NCBI GenBank assembly: GCA_963802635.1
Contig: CAWDJJ010000001.1
Location: forward strand, 1,860,001-1,924,000
Length of the DNA stretch: 64,000 nt
Source: CAVTLG01 sp963802635
Lineage (GTDB): Bacteria; Chloroflexota; Ktedonobacteria; Ktedonobacterales; Ktedonobacteraceae
Reading direction: 5' to 3'
The notes beneath the pieces are model-generated. The model saw nothing but the letters and a program-made list of their open reading frames with translations. It was not told the origin of the DNA and made no database searches. The position numbers and the translations under genes are program-made. Shown piece by piece: positions 1 through 9,163 of the stretch (its first letter is position 1; every line of letters begins with the position of its first letter).

Positions 1-336
1 GAGACCGATAGCGGGTTGTAGCGGGATGGCTGGATCATAGAGCGGTTGCGCCGTAGTGCTGTCAGCAGCTTTCTGGGCAGACCGTGTGCTCGTTTTTTCC
101 TGCTGATCAGCGCTGGACGTGGGTAGCAGATCTAGCTCCTCTTCCGTTTTGCCAAAGAGATTGATGAGCTTGCGGCGAAAGTACGGGCTTGGCTTGGTAA
201 TTCCTCGTTCCCATCTACTCACATTGACATACGTCGTGCCAATGCGCTCGGCCAATTCTTGTTGTGAGAGTCCTCGCTCATTGCGCGCCTCGGTCAAACG
301 TAATCGAGGCTGATGGGGTATCTCAGGAGTTTGCAT
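1..336 (-). CDS. XRE-family HTH protein, N-terminal part (runs off the left edge)
   Basis: The 112 codons seen on the minus strand begin at an ATG whose complement is at 334-336 and stay open to base 1. Residues about 10-65 form a helix-turn-helix of the XRE/Cro type (LSQQELAERIGTTYVNVSRWERG), followed by a polar linker that ends in LYDPAIPLQPAIGL. In Ktedonobacteria this arrangement (short HTH, polar linker) commonly precedes an NB-ARC/STAND ATPase with TPR or WD40 repeats; a comparable HTH-NB-ARC-TPR gene lies at 57849-60549. Only the DNA-binding part is visible, so the effector half is inference. The HTH call is firm; the full protein is unknown. Confidence 0.75.
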   Translation of the reverse strand, partial: MQTPEIPHQPRLRLTEARNERGLSQQELAERIGTTYVNVSRWERGITKPSPYFRRKLINLFGKTEEELDLLPTSSADQQEKTSTRSAQKAADSTTAQPLYDPAIPLQPAIGL

Positions 337-370
337 GAATTATCACCGAGCCTTCCCGCCCAAAAGCAAA

Positions 371-418
371 ATGATAAAAATGATAAAAAGAATGATAATG
401 TCTGTCATTAAAAGTATA
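371..418 (-). promoter_or_regulatory. Candidate promoter/operator with three ATGATAA iterations
   Basis: ATGATAAAA occurs at 371-379 and 380-388, and ATGATAATG at 392-400. A TATACT hexamer reads on the minus strand at 413-418, facing the XRE gene that starts at 336. Iterated sites between a promoter and an HTH gene suggest autoregulation; no convincing -35 box is seen, so this is tentative. Confidence 0.3.
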
Positions 419-986
419 CCCGATTCAGGGCATAATTAGGAGAGAAAAAGATTGTATCTTCCAGCGATCCTAAAATCCTTGACGAAGCCACAAAGATGAG
501 GAGTGGCATCGAATTTGGCTATCTGTTCTCTGTAGCGCATACCGTACCGAGGTTACGTTCGTCAGCAGCTTTTAGCTCTTTTCAAGCCCCTCTTTAAGGT
601 TTGGAGGATAGATTTGGCAAGTTATGTATATCGTTATCATGCAGTTCGTCCCATCAAAGTCCGCTTAATTATCTCTGTACGTTTTGTGATTACAAACACG
701 CGTTCTGCTATCTTGCGGAAGAGCGTTGTGGACCCAGAGGCGACGCGAGATACCGATGAGATCCCTTGTCTAGTGCAATATCCTCATACGGATCAAAGAA
801 AAGAGAAAAACCTTGCGCCGCCCTCCATGCCTTCTGGCATGAGCTACGCTAGTGGAATGATGCCGAAGATGTCAAGTGGTTTTGCGCCAAGCCCTTGCGC
901 CTGTGACACCAGGGATACTCACAGAAAAGCGGCGGTGCGATTGACATTGATTGGTACAAGCGTATCAAAAATAAAGGAGTACTAGC
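419..986. other. Intergenic region with one doubtful ORF
   Basis: A plus-strand frame at 614-985 is open for 123 codons. Its product has no recognisable domain, a mixed composition and no clear ribosome site, and its end covers the ribosome site of the next gene. No RNA gene, repeat or terminator is evident here. Confidence 0.3.
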
Positions 987-1538
987 ATGCAGAAAGTATA
1001 TCTGCGTAAAAGCAAAGCAACAACCGAGTACCCGCAGCAGGAAAACGAGAAGATCTTGCATTTTTCCTTGCAAAATTCCTTGCCGGAAGCTCATACGTTT
1101 GCCTTAAACAAAACATTTGGTACGCTGTCCTACCTGGCCTGCGATGAGCGTGGCATGCCGCGCCTGCTGCGGCAGGAGCAGTTTACGAGTACCGAGATGA
1201 GCGTTTTGCTGCCCTTATTGGAGATGTTTCCGTATTATTGCCCCTACGACATGCTCTATGCAAGCTTCTACGGCGGCGGTAAGACAACGGAGCAGAGTCT
1301 TAAGCAGGCACGCGAACACCTGGAGGAGGCGGAAGTCGAAGGCGTCTGGGAGCAGGAAATGCGACCAATCCGTTGTGCTTTATCGCGTACGCGCCTCAAG
1401 ATTTGCTCATTCGGCATCGATATCTCGTCTATCCTGGCGACTGGTTATATCCTGATGGTTGCCAGTGAGCCAGTAGATGATAGCGGTATCGAAGATGTCA
1501 CCAGTACCATGCCGAAATGGAAACGCGTCCTGGCATAG
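987..1538 (+). CDS. Conserved-looking hypothetical protein, 183 aa
   Basis: The ATG at 987 has a good ribosome site (AAGGAG at 974-979), which fixes the start. The product is soluble and mixed alpha/beta by appearance, with no signal peptide or membrane segment. The middle (about 70-110) is acidic and helical (EQSLKQAREHLEEAEVEG) and preceded by a YYCPYDMLYASFYGGG stretch. I do not recognise the family. The clean start, length and amino-acid composition make it a real gene, but no function can be offered. It stands alone, with the minus-strand kinase pair downstream. Confidence 0.6.
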   Translation: MQKVYLRKSKATTEYPQQENEKILHFSLQNSLPEAHTFALNKTFGTLSYLACDERGMPRLLRQEQFTSTEMSVLLPLLEMFPYYCPYDMLYASFYGGGKTTEQSLKQAREHLEEAEVEGVWEQEMRPIRCALSRTRLKICSFGIDISSILATGYILMVASEPVDDSGIEDVTSTMPKWKRVLA

Positions 1539-1864
1539 CACGGAAAGCAGGTAGCAACTCACGCCTAGCGTAACAGCGATTGTTGGCAGAGACAATCAAA
1601 GACGGTAAGAATAGAAATGAATAAATCTTTGTTGTAGGAGCCGTAGGAGATTTGTTCTTTCCTGCTATGCTTGTCTCATGCGACTTTTTTGTGGATCGAA
1701 GCCATGCGGGTAACGCTTGCGCAGTTTCTCCGCGTTTGTTTGCATAACATCATCCAGCGTCAGCCCTACCGTGTCACAGAGCAAGACTATACCTCATGTT
1801 GCTGGGACGCCAGCCAAAACCGCCTTTCACCCTTCTTCACGTCGATTGATAAACAAGCCAGGTG
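1539..1864. other. Convergent intergenic spacer, nothing recognised
   Basis: About 325 bases separate the plus-strand hypothetical gene from the end of the minus-strand kinase gene. Short frames here have no ribosome site or domain. No clear terminator hairpin was found by eye. Confidence 0.4.
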
Positions 1865-4243
1865 CTACGCGCCATCCACGCGCCAGATGATCACCGTTTT
1901 GTCAAAGGACGAGGTAGCGATATAGCGTCCGTCAGGAGACCAGGCGACATCGTAGACGGTCTCAGTATGTCCGTGTGTCGCGCCAAAAATCAACGATTGT
2001 ACGATGGCCCCGCCCGACGTTTTTTTGCTGCTAGCCGTGTTTTTCAGGTCCCAGATATAAACCTTTCCGCTACGGCCATAACTTCCAGCGATATATCTGC
2101 TATTGGGAGACCAGGAGAAACCACCAACCTGTGGTATCCAACCCACAGTATTGTTTTTGGGTAGTACGAAAGGCTGCGGATCATCGGTCCCCAATGAGTA
2201 GAGGCGTTTATTATGCAGAAAGTCGTAGACGGCCACCGTAGCCAGATCTGAAGACGCCAGCATGTTCGTGCCAGCAGGCGAAAATTTGAGCGCGTACCTT
2301 TCCAGGATAGCATTCTTGCTTAAAGGCAATTGCAGGTTCTGGACCTGCTTCCCTGTTTTGACTTGCCAGACTGGAATAGTATATTCGGCAGACTGCGCTG
2401 CCAGATAAAGCCCGTCCGCTGACCAGGCAGGGACACTTACGCCAATCGCTAGTATATTTGCAGGGATGTATTGGAAGGTTTTAATTGGACCAGACGCTTG
2501 ATTTTGCTGCCAGAGCACAATGTTGTTTGCTAGCTCAACACTGGCGGCAAACATATTATTGACCGGCGACCAGGCCAGAGCACCATATGAAGCTGACAGA
2601 ATAGGGTTGTTCAGGCTGGCATCCGTATATGCCTGTGGTGTGTCGTTCTGACCGAACACATCGATCAAGTAAACATTACTTATTGACGCTTCCGCCACTC
2701 CCAGCGTACGCCCATCATGGGACCAGTTGAGGCTATCCTCATTGATGGCATTGGAGAATTTCCACTTTTTTAGCGGCGTGGAGACCGTTTGGAACACGTT
2801 GGATTGCTTAAGATATTCTGCAATATTCCAGAGCATCACGCGCGTATCTGCACCGGCAGAGGCAAGATACTGACCGCTCGCATCCCAGACGACGTTTGTG
2901 ACCGCATCAGAATGCCCTGTCAGTGAAAGCAGAGGTATGCCAGCAATCAGTTTTTGCGGCCCCAGTATTTTTTGAGCTGGCTTTGGCGTTGTTTGTGCGG
3001 ATAAGAACTTTGGCAACAGCGTAGCTCCGGTGGCAGTAACAGCCACAGCGGCAGCAGTCGCAGTTCCTGCAATAACAAGTGAGCGACGACTAACCTTGCT
3101 TTTTTCCTCTGGCGGTCCGGGTTGCCATGATGGCGCTGCCTGTGTTGGTGGCATTTGATAATGCGTCGGCATGGCAGAGGTGAATGGCCCTGCTTGATAG
3201 GGACGCGGTCCACCACTTGTCGAAACCCTGTCTGCTAACGGAAAATGAGGGGGCTGCGTGATAGGACCCTGGGGATGTTGCAGTGTCGGAGCCGATACAT
3301 CCACTTGTGGGGCTGGTGTGACAGGTGCGGCTCCGCGAGGGCGGTTGTTCCATGAGGCTAGTAGTGTTGCGCCAGGGTCTCTCACTAGCTGTTGTTTCCA
3401 GGCCAGTTCCAGACGACCTACAAGCTCAACACACGATGCTGGACGTTCTTCTGGGCGTTTTGCCAGACCTTGCGCCAGAACGTTGTCGACGGCCTGCGGT
3501 ATTGCCGGATTAAATTGTTGGGCAGGCGGCAACGGCTGTGAGATGTGCTTGAGCATGGTTTCATAGGGCGTATCACCGTGAAATGGCAATACATTTGTAA
3601 AGAGCTGATAGGCGATGATCGCCAGGCTATAGCGGTCGCTTGCCGGTTCAGCATGCCCTTGTGCCTGTTCCGGGGCCATATATTCGGGTGTACCAGCGCC
3701 AGCGTGTGTCTGATCGCGATACGTTGAGCTAGCCAGCAGTTTGGCGATGCCGAAGTCGGTGAGAAAGAGCCAGTGTTGTTGGAGTAGCATGTTGCCAGGC
3801 TTAATATCACGATGGAGGACGCGCTGGCTATGAGCATAATCAATAGCCAGCGCTGCCTGTTTCAGATAATGCAAGCTTTCATCTATGACCAGGGGACCGC
3901 GTACACTGCGTATACGATTACTCAACGATCCACCTTGAATATACGGCATAATAAGGTACGTCACAACCTCACCGCTTGTTAGCTGTTGCTGACCAAAGTC
4001 GTGTACGGACAAGACATGAGGATGTTCTAGCGCAGCGGCTGTACGTGCCTCGTAAGCAAAAGCTTCCAGGTAGCTTGCATCTCCAGCCAGCACCGGAGGC
4101 AGCAATTTCACGGCCACCTGGCGGCGCAATTGACTATCTTCTGCTAACCAAACCTCGCCCATGCCACCCCGCCCGGCTACTTGTAGCAGTCGGTAGCGAC
4201 CAAGCATCTTCCCTTGCCAATCCTTTGTGTGATCTGAAAACAT
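1865..4243 (-). CDS. Membrane-anchored Ser/Thr protein kinase with C-terminal WD40 repeats
   Basis: This is a 792-aa Hanks-type kinase. The kinase domain covers about 15-280: glycine loop GRGGMGEVW (24-32), lysine in VAVK (K46), catalytic HRDIKPGN (144-151), DFG (163-165) and APE (190-192), so it should be active. A Pro/Gln-rich linker leads to one hydrophobic segment (about 388-411, preceded by RR), which should put the C-terminal WD40 propeller (about 430-792, ending in a TVIIWRV blade) outside the membrane. Propeller-type sensors fused to kinases are common in Chloroflexota; the ligand is unknown. The ribosome site GGAGG lies 10 nt before the ATG. It is the second gene of a kinase pair; a mobile remnant now sits directly upstream of its ribosome site. 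Confidence 0.9.
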   Translation of the reverse strand: MFSDHTKDWQGKMLGRYRLLQVAGRGGMGEVWLAEDSQLRRQVAVKLLPPVLAGDASYLEAFAYEARTAAALEHPHVLSVHDFGQQQLTSGEVVTYLIMPYIQGGSLSNRIRSVRGPLVIDESLHYLKQAALAIDYAHSQRVLHRDIKPGNMLLQQHWLFLTDFGIAKLLASSTYRDQTHAGAGTPEYMAPEQAQGHAEPASDRYSLAIIAYQLFTNVLPFHGDTPYETMLKHISQPLPPAQQFNPAIPQAVDNVLAQGLAKRPEERPASCVELVGRLELAWKQQLVRDPGATLLASWNNRPRGAAPVTPAPQVDVSAPTLQHPQGPITQPPHFPLADRVSTSGGPRPYQAGPFTSAMPTHYQMPPTQAAPSWQPGPPEEKSKVSRRSLVIAGTATAAAVAVTATGATLLPKFLSAQTTPKPAQKILGPQKLIAGIPLLSLTGHSDAVTNVVWDASGQYLASAGADTRVMLWNIAEYLKQSNVFQTVSTPLKKWKFSNAINEDSLNWSHDGRTLGVAEASISNVYLIDVFGQNDTPQAYTDASLNNPILSASYGALAWSPVNNMFAASVELANNIVLWQQNQASGPIKTFQYIPANILAIGVSVPAWSADGLYLAAQSAEYTIPVWQVKTGKQVQNLQLPLSKNAILERYALKFSPAGTNMLASSDLATVAVYDFLHNKRLYSLGTDDPQPFVLPKNNTVGWIPQVGGFSWSPNSRYIAGSYGRSGKVYIWDLKNTASSKKTSGGAIVQSLIFGATHGHTETVYDVAWSPDGRYIATSSFDKTVIIWRVDGA

Positions 4244-4260
4244 CGTGACTGCCTCCTTAC

Positions 4261-4719
4261 AATGAACGAGCCAGAAAGCCCCAGTCTTTCAAGCAGAGGA
4301 TGAATGGCTCCTCCTTTGGCGGCGCGATGGGGGTGGTGAAAAATACCCCCAAATGCGTATATACATGTAAATGTTGTTTTGCTATACTGCGCGTGTAGCA
4401 CATTGACAACTGAATTATGTTTGCGGGTTCTAAAGTGAATTGCTCCTTTAGGTAAAAGCATGAGCGTCCCAACCAAAGAACTACCAGGAGAGACGGGCGT
4501 ATGATCTCTGGAAACAGGGGCGCCATTCCCACCTCACGGTCGGATGTTTCTCTTGCTCCTACGATGGCCGGTACCGTGGGGCACACGGGAACCGATAGGG
4601 AGCCATCCCTCTGAACGCTTCTGGACATGTGGGCCACTACTTTCTGAGTCGCAATACTCATTGGGCAAGTCTCATGGTTGAAGGAAGAATTCCCCGTCTT
4701 TCAAGCGGGGAAGTGTCAA
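4261..4719 (+). mobile_element. Non-autonomous IS200/IS605-type element, 459 bp, no transposase
   Basis: The left edge follows TTAC (4257-4260) and the right edge ends in TCAA (4716-4719), the flanking target and terminal tetranucleotides known for IS608-type elements. The right end carries the typical subterminal hairpin CCCCGtctttcaagCGGGG just before TCAA. A 7-bp hairpin, TGGGGGT/ACCCCCA (4328-4351), lies near the left end. No tnpA or tnpB is present. Removing 4261-4719 restores CTG TAA as the end of the upstream kinase gene and places GGAGG directly after it, which supports the exact borders. A minus-strand frame inside (4257-4661) looks non-coding. The right part could correspond to the guide-RNA region of a lost tnpB, but that is inference. 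Confidence 0.65.
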
Positions 4720-6971
4720 AGTTTCCAGACGACGATACTGTCGTTGACCTCGTTATAGGCTGCCGCCAGCCATTGTCCATCAGCCGAATAGGCCAGCGCT
4801 CGAACTGAACCTGTTACAGTCGCAGGTGGCTTTTTCTCGCTCAGTGGTAACGTATTGCCCACGCCATCCCAGATATAGACCGTGCCATTATTTGTTCCTG
4901 CCGCAATCTTTGTACTGCCCGGCGCTTGATCCCAGGCCAGGGTCAACAGATAGGTATTCGCGCTCCCTGGTAGGGATGGCGATGGTTGTAAAGTGTCTCT
5001 ATTCTGGAAATCCCAGATGGTGAAGCTTTGAGGTTGATTACTGGCGTCTTTTATCGCTGCCATATATTGTCCACTCGCAGACCATGTTACAACCGCTGTA
5101 TTATTGTTTGGCAAGAACCCACCAGATCCATAGGTAAATGGTGCATTCTTGTCCTTCACCATGCGAGGCGACGATGCTGTCACTGTGATATTTTCTACAT
5201 CGATGCCACTACTGGTGCCTATAGCTAATCTCAATGGCGTTGTGTCGGGCGCTATTGCCAGTGAATTGGGGGTAAACGTGGAACTTGAAGCTGCATCCAG
5301 GGAGTATGGTAAATTAAATGTGGCTAGTCGCTTTTGGGGCTGATTGGGGTTCCACACGGTTAGCATGTCACTGGCATTAGGATTGAGAGAAGGCGAAGTG
5401 ATCGTGCAGAGATAGTCACTGGGAGCCCAAGCCAACGCGGCAATAGAAACTACGCCACTGATGACAAAGGTGTTGTTATAGCCATTGGCATAACCGCTCA
5501 GGTTTCCTTGATAGACGGCGATAGTTGAAGCATCCACGTTATTGTTAAGAGAACCTGCGTTGGCGATAGCGAGCATATCACCTTTAGGCGACCAGGCTAG
5601 CAGCATATCAATACCAGTGCTAAACTGCTGTGAGACGGCGGGTTGCGGTGATGAGCTTTGCTGCGCGTAGAGCTTTGCGATATCCCAGAGAAAGACATGT
5701 CCATCGCCATGCGATCCCGCCGAGGCCAGCATGCCTGTAGGCGACCACGCGAGCGAAGCGACCGGCTGATCGTGTCCAGTTAAAACCAGCGGCTGCTCTG
5801 TGGATGCTAGAGGCGTCACCGCTGCGGTCGTGGCTGAAGTAGCAGTGGTATGTGTTGTAGGCTGGTGCTGTGGTTGCTTTTGCGATGCGAACGCCCAGAT
5901 CCCTAATCCTCCGCCTGCCGCAAGCAATACAGCCCCAGTACCTAGCAGCAAAGTGCGGCGTGTCACATCGGCTTGTTGCGCGTCCTGTTCTGTTTGTCTG
6001 ACCGTTTGCCCATCGTTAGCGACTAATCCTGCTGACGTCTGCGTTGCGGGCCGCTGTGTTGGTTGCGCCGAAAGATCAGGTGCAGCCGTGACCTCAAAAG
6101 GAGCATTTGCGACTGCTTGTTGCAGCTCATGCACAAATGCGCTGGCGGACGGAGGACGTTGCGCTGGCTGTTTTTCCAGTCCTCGTAGTAAAACTGCCTC
6201 CATTACAGGTGGGATGACCGGATTAAATTGTCGTGGTGGTGGTGGTGGTAGCGTCATATGTTGCATAGTTATTGCATAAGGCGTGTCTGCGTTAAACGGG
6301 ACACGACCCGCAAAGAGTTGGTAGGCTACGACGGCTAGACTATAATTGTCGCTGGCAAATACGGCTTTGCCATGGGCCTGTTCGGGTGCCATATAGAGCG
6401 GTGTACCAATGCCTCCCTCTATGTGTGTAAGATTATCTGTTGTAGAGAGCATACGCGCGATACCGAAATCGGCCAGCAGTAGCCAATCATCACTACGGAT
6501 GAGCATGTTCTCTGGCTTGATGTCCCGGTGAATGACACCTTGCTGGTGCGCATAGTCTATAGCTTCAGCTACCTGCCACAGATAGCGGAGCGCATCTTGT
6601 AAGGGTAGCAATGTTTTTTTGGCTTCACATAGTACAACGCGATCAGCTAATGAGCCTCTCGAAATATAAGGCATTACGATATAAGTAGTAACCTGCCCAT
6701 TGGGCATAAGTTGATGACCATAATCGTGAACAGACAAAATATGCGGATGGTTCAGTGCTGCCGTCGCCTGGGCTTCACGTTCAAAGCGTAATGCAAAACT
6801 CTGGTCGTTCTGACTACGAGCGGGCAACGTTTTAATCGCCACCTGGCGACGTAAGGTTGGGTCCTCGCAGAGCCAGACATCTCCCATGCCGCCTTTACCG
6901 ATTCGCCGCAGTACCTGATAGCGCCCTAACGTCTGGAGCATACTATTTTGTGAGGTACGGCTATCATACAT
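4716..6971 (-). CDS. Membrane-anchored Ser/Thr protein kinase with C-terminal WD40 repeats
   Basis: This 751-aa paralogue of the neighbouring kinase has a glycine loop GKGGMGDVW (25-33), the VAIK lysine (K47), HRDIKPEN (148-155), DFG (168-170) and APE (195-197). A linker rich in Gln/Thr leads to one membrane span (about 340-365, RRTLLLGTGAVLLAAGGG), then WD40-like blades to the end (last blade IVVWKL). A kinase with an external beta-propeller sensor is the likely arrangement. The start has AAGGAA upstream. It is the first gene of the pair. Its present TGA stop uses bases of the inserted element; the original stop was probably TAA, giving the same last residue. Substrates are unknown. Confidence 0.9.
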   Translation of the reverse strand: MYDSRTSQNSMLQTLGRYQVLRRIGKGGMGDVWLCEDPTLRRQVAIKTLPARSQNDQSFALRFEREAQATAALNHPHILSVHDYGHQLMPNGQVTTYIVMPYISRGSLADRVVLCEAKKTLLPLQDALRYLWQVAEAIDYAHQQGVIHRDIKPENMLIRSDDWLLLADFGIARMLSTTDNLTHIEGGIGTPLYMAPEQAHGKAVFASDNYSLAVVAYQLFAGRVPFNADTPYAITMQHMTLPPPPPRQFNPVIPPVMEAVLLRGLEKQPAQRPPSASAFVHELQQAVANAPFEVTAAPDLSAQPTQRPATQTSAGLVANDGQTVRQTEQDAQQADVTRRTLLLGTGAVLLAAGGGLGIWAFASQKQPQHQPTTHTTATSATTAAVTPLASTEQPLVLTGHDQPVASLAWSPTGMLASAGSHGDGHVFLWDIAKLYAQQSSSPQPAVSQQFSTGIDMLLAWSPKGDMLAIANAGSLNNNVDASTIAVYQGNLSGYANGYNNTFVISGVVSIAALAWAPSDYLCTITSPSLNPNASDMLTVWNPNQPQKRLATFNLPYSLDAASSSTFTPNSLAIAPDTTPLRLAIGTSSGIDVENITVTASSPRMVKDKNAPFTYGSGGFLPNNNTAVVTWSASGQYMAAIKDASNQPQSFTIWDFQNRDTLQPSPSLPGSANTYLLTLAWDQAPGSTKIAAGTNNGTVYIWDGVGNTLPLSEKKPPATVTGSVRALAYSADGQWLAAAYNEVNDSIVVWKL

Positions 6972-7097
6972 GAGTGCATTTCCTTGATCAAATATCTAAA
7001 GATAGAAGTATATTAGCCTTATTATAGTAGAGTAAGAAAGACTTGTATAGATAGTCCCCTTTTTGTACGCGAAGGACAAAATGGACAAAAAAAAGTT

Positions 7098-7121
7098 CCC
7101 GAACGTTTGCAAACGTTCGGG
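7098..7121. repeat. Perfect 24-bp palindrome
   Basis: CCCGAACGTTTG is followed immediately by its reverse complement. The sequence ACGTTCGGGRTGACTCATA running out of it (7113-7131) recurs at 30687-30705, so this is probably one end of a dispersed element rather than a simple terminator. It lies between the kinase promoter region and the end of the DoxX gene. Confidence 0.6.
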
Positions 7122-7204
7122 ATGACTCATATCCTGACTGTAGAGTTGGAGCTATTGGAACATCTTAAAGCCCTGAGCAATATCGTGATCTGCCTGAGTT
7201 TAGC

Positions 7205-7579
7205 CTATGATAGAGGAACTACAAGGAAGCGTCCATACACGATAAACAGAGCCAGCAGGAGCAAGAAGATAGGTGTACCAATAGAGGAAATTTGCTTGTA
7301 ACGAATGTGGACAATGACTGCACCGATCATAGTCAATACTAAGCCAACCGCAGCAACTGCAGTCAGCCAGGGCCAGATATGCGTGATCGCCGGTAAAATA
7401 AGTCCGAGCGCACCTAGTAGCTCTAAGATTCCCACTGTGCGCACAAGGCTGGGAGCAACGTCATTCGTCCAGGCCATCATCTTGCGCAGCTTGTCAAGCG
7501 GCTGTGATGCTTTCATAATGCCTGCCATAGCAAAAGCGAGTGCTAGCAAGATCTGCACAATCCAAAGCGCAATATTCAT
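7205..7579 (-). CDS. DoxX-like membrane protein
   Basis: A 124-aa protein with four hydrophobic segments and the DoxX-family features ALAFAMAGIMKA near the N-terminus and ELLGALGLILP in the second helix. The start chosen at 7579 (MNIALW) has AAGGAGA at the right spacing; an upstream in-frame start at 7621 lacks one. Family members are small quinone- or redox-associated membrane proteins of mostly unknown function. It is monocistronic by position. Confidence 0.8.
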   Translation of the reverse strand: MNIALWIVQILLALAFAMAGIMKASQPLDKLRKMMAWTNDVAPSLVRTVGILELLGALGLILPAITHIWPWLTAVAAVGLVLTMIGAVIVHIRYKQISSIGTPIFLLLLALFIVYGRFLVVPLS

Positions 7580-7762
7580 CAGATTTCTCCTTATACCTGT
7601 ATAGTGGCTGCCTTCGTTCATCCTGATAGCAGCTTTCAGGGAAAATGTTGCTAATTTTCCTGGCTATATTAATTTCCCTTACGGAATAAATTATATATAA
7701 GGAAATATGTTTCGTCAAGGCACAGAATAATGCGCTAGGCGCGGACTCTTGTCTTCTACGTA

Positions 7763-8851
7763 TTATTTGCCAGGTGATAGATCAAATATGCGTTTGTAGA
7801 GTTCTCTCACCCTGGCGAACTGCTTTTCGCCAGCCATCGCGTAGTTAGCGAGTCCGGGTGAATCATTAATCTCAAGGATACTGTAATCGGCGTGCGCATC
7901 TTCTATATCCGAGCAAGCGATATCCACGCCACAGAGCTGTAAGCCCATAGCAGCCGTCAACGAAATGCAAACATCGCGCCAATACGGCGCGATACGCTCG
8001 GTGAAATCTTCCATATCACCACCGGCTGAAAGATTGGATACATCATAAATTGGACATATAAATTGGCGCGGTAACACTGTCTCCAGGCGATAATTTCTTC
8101 TTGCCAGTTGTCTGGCGATACGCGCATCGTCCATATCGATGATCGCCGGACGACCGGTACGCACAAGTTGCGCGTGCTTTTGCCACAAAAGTTCTTTGAT
8201 TGTGGAAGAGCCATCTCCTATAACTGTCAGAGGTGTACGCAAATAACAGATAACCGCCTCATCCTTAAAAACAACGACCCGATAATCGGGCCAGGGGATG
8301 GTTTTTTCCACCAGTAGCGTATTGATACGTTCTTGCTGATATTGCTGGACCGTTAGCGCAACATCATCTTTATGCAGACATTTGCTGATGCCTTTGCCTT
8401 GCGACCCGTCATTTGGTTTTATGAAACAGGGATAGCCGATAGTAGAAACGACATACGCATCTATCTCTTCTATGCGCGCATAATGCTGAAAACCATACTT
8501 TTCGAGTGATTTTTGCAAAATATCCACATAATGAGGCAACAAAAACACCTTGCCTGGGGGAGTCTGATAGCCTAACTCATGTAAAAAATACTTTGTGTAG
8601 CCTTTATCCGTCGCAATCAGTTTTGCAGCAGAAGCATTGATGCCGACATCCGAGCCACGGAACATACGTACACTTTGATCCTGATAGAGCACGCGGCCCA
8701 CGTAGCCATACTCTGGCTCAATCGTTATGTCGCGAACGTTGGGCAGTTCACCTTGGCGAAACAGGTCGATCAGCATCCTGGTCAAAAAGGCATAATGCGG
8801 TTTTGTCACCATATTCTGCTCATGCCGAAATAGTTCATTGATCTCTGCCAT
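7763..8851 (-). CDS. ATP-grasp ligase related to cyanophycin synthetase/glutathione synthetase
   Basis: The 362-aa product carries an ATP-grasp fold: FIKPNDGSQGKGI (ATP-binding loop), the DYRVVVFKDEAVICY segment followed by VIGDGSSTIKELL, and the metal-binding end LEINDSPGL. The combination of DYRV, VVGDG and STI is what cyanophycin synthetases and related amino-acid ligases show. The Mur-ligase half of cyanophycin synthetase is absent, so this is a stand-alone carboxylate-amine ligase whose substrate cannot be read from sequence. The ATG at 8851 has GGAAGGTG upstream; the longer TTG start at 8929 has no ribosome site. No partner gene adjoins it. Confidence 0.7.
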   Translation of the reverse strand: MAEINELFRHEQNMVTKPHYAFLTRMLIDLFRQGELPNVRDITIEPEYGYVGRVLYQDQSVRMFRGSDVGINASAAKLIATDKGYTKYFLHELGYQTPPGKVFLLPHYVDILQKSLEKYGFQHYARIEEIDAYVVSTIGYPCFIKPNDGSQGKGISKCLHKDDVALTVQQYQQERINTLLVEKTIPWPDYRVVVFKDEAVICYLRTPLTVIGDGSSTIKELLWQKHAQLVRTGRPAIIDMDDARIARQLARRNYRLETVLPRQFICPIYDVSNLSAGGDMEDFTERIAPYWRDVCISLTAAMGLQLCGVDIACSDIEDAHADYSILEINDSPGLANYAMAGEKQFARVRELYKRIFDLSPGK

Positions 8852-9048
8852 TGAAGCTACACCTTCCCTGATCCAACAACGCCATTCACTGTTCGTTAAG
8901 ATGGTAGTGCACGCTTGCTGCTTTGTCAATAAACATAACGTTGTGGGTCTTCATCTTTCCTGGAGAAAACGCTCTGTATATTTCTCTCGGAAGAGATAGG
9001 AAATGGAGAAACGTGTAAATCACACGGGAATTGCATAGTATTATCCAT

Positions 9049-9125
9049 CCACCCATTTGCAAGAGGCTCCATTTGCTTATCCTATTATTCGACGAACATG
9101 GAGTCCTGCGTGCAAATGGGTGTGG
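9049..9125. repeat. Long imperfect palindrome (MITE-like)
   Basis: CACCCATTTGCA (9050-9061) pairs with TGCAAATGGGTG (9111-9122), and inside it GGCTCCAT pairs with ATGGAGTCC. The 77-bp stem-loop fills part of the 312-bp space upstream of the ATP-grasp gene; the rest of that space shows nothing else. It could be a small mobile repeat or a structured transcript end. Confidence 0.5.
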
Positions 9126-9163
9126 TGGACAAGCTTTGTATTAGTTCTCAAGCAAACAACCTG

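Noticed and set aside
614..985. Plus-strand frame of 123 codons
   Set aside because: No recognisable domain, no ribosome site, and its end covers the ribosome site of the next gene; left as a doubtful ORF in the spacer note.
4257..4661. Minus-strand frame of 134 codons inside the IS200/IS605 remnant
   Set aside because: No transposase or other domain; the reconstructed insertion explains the region without a gene.
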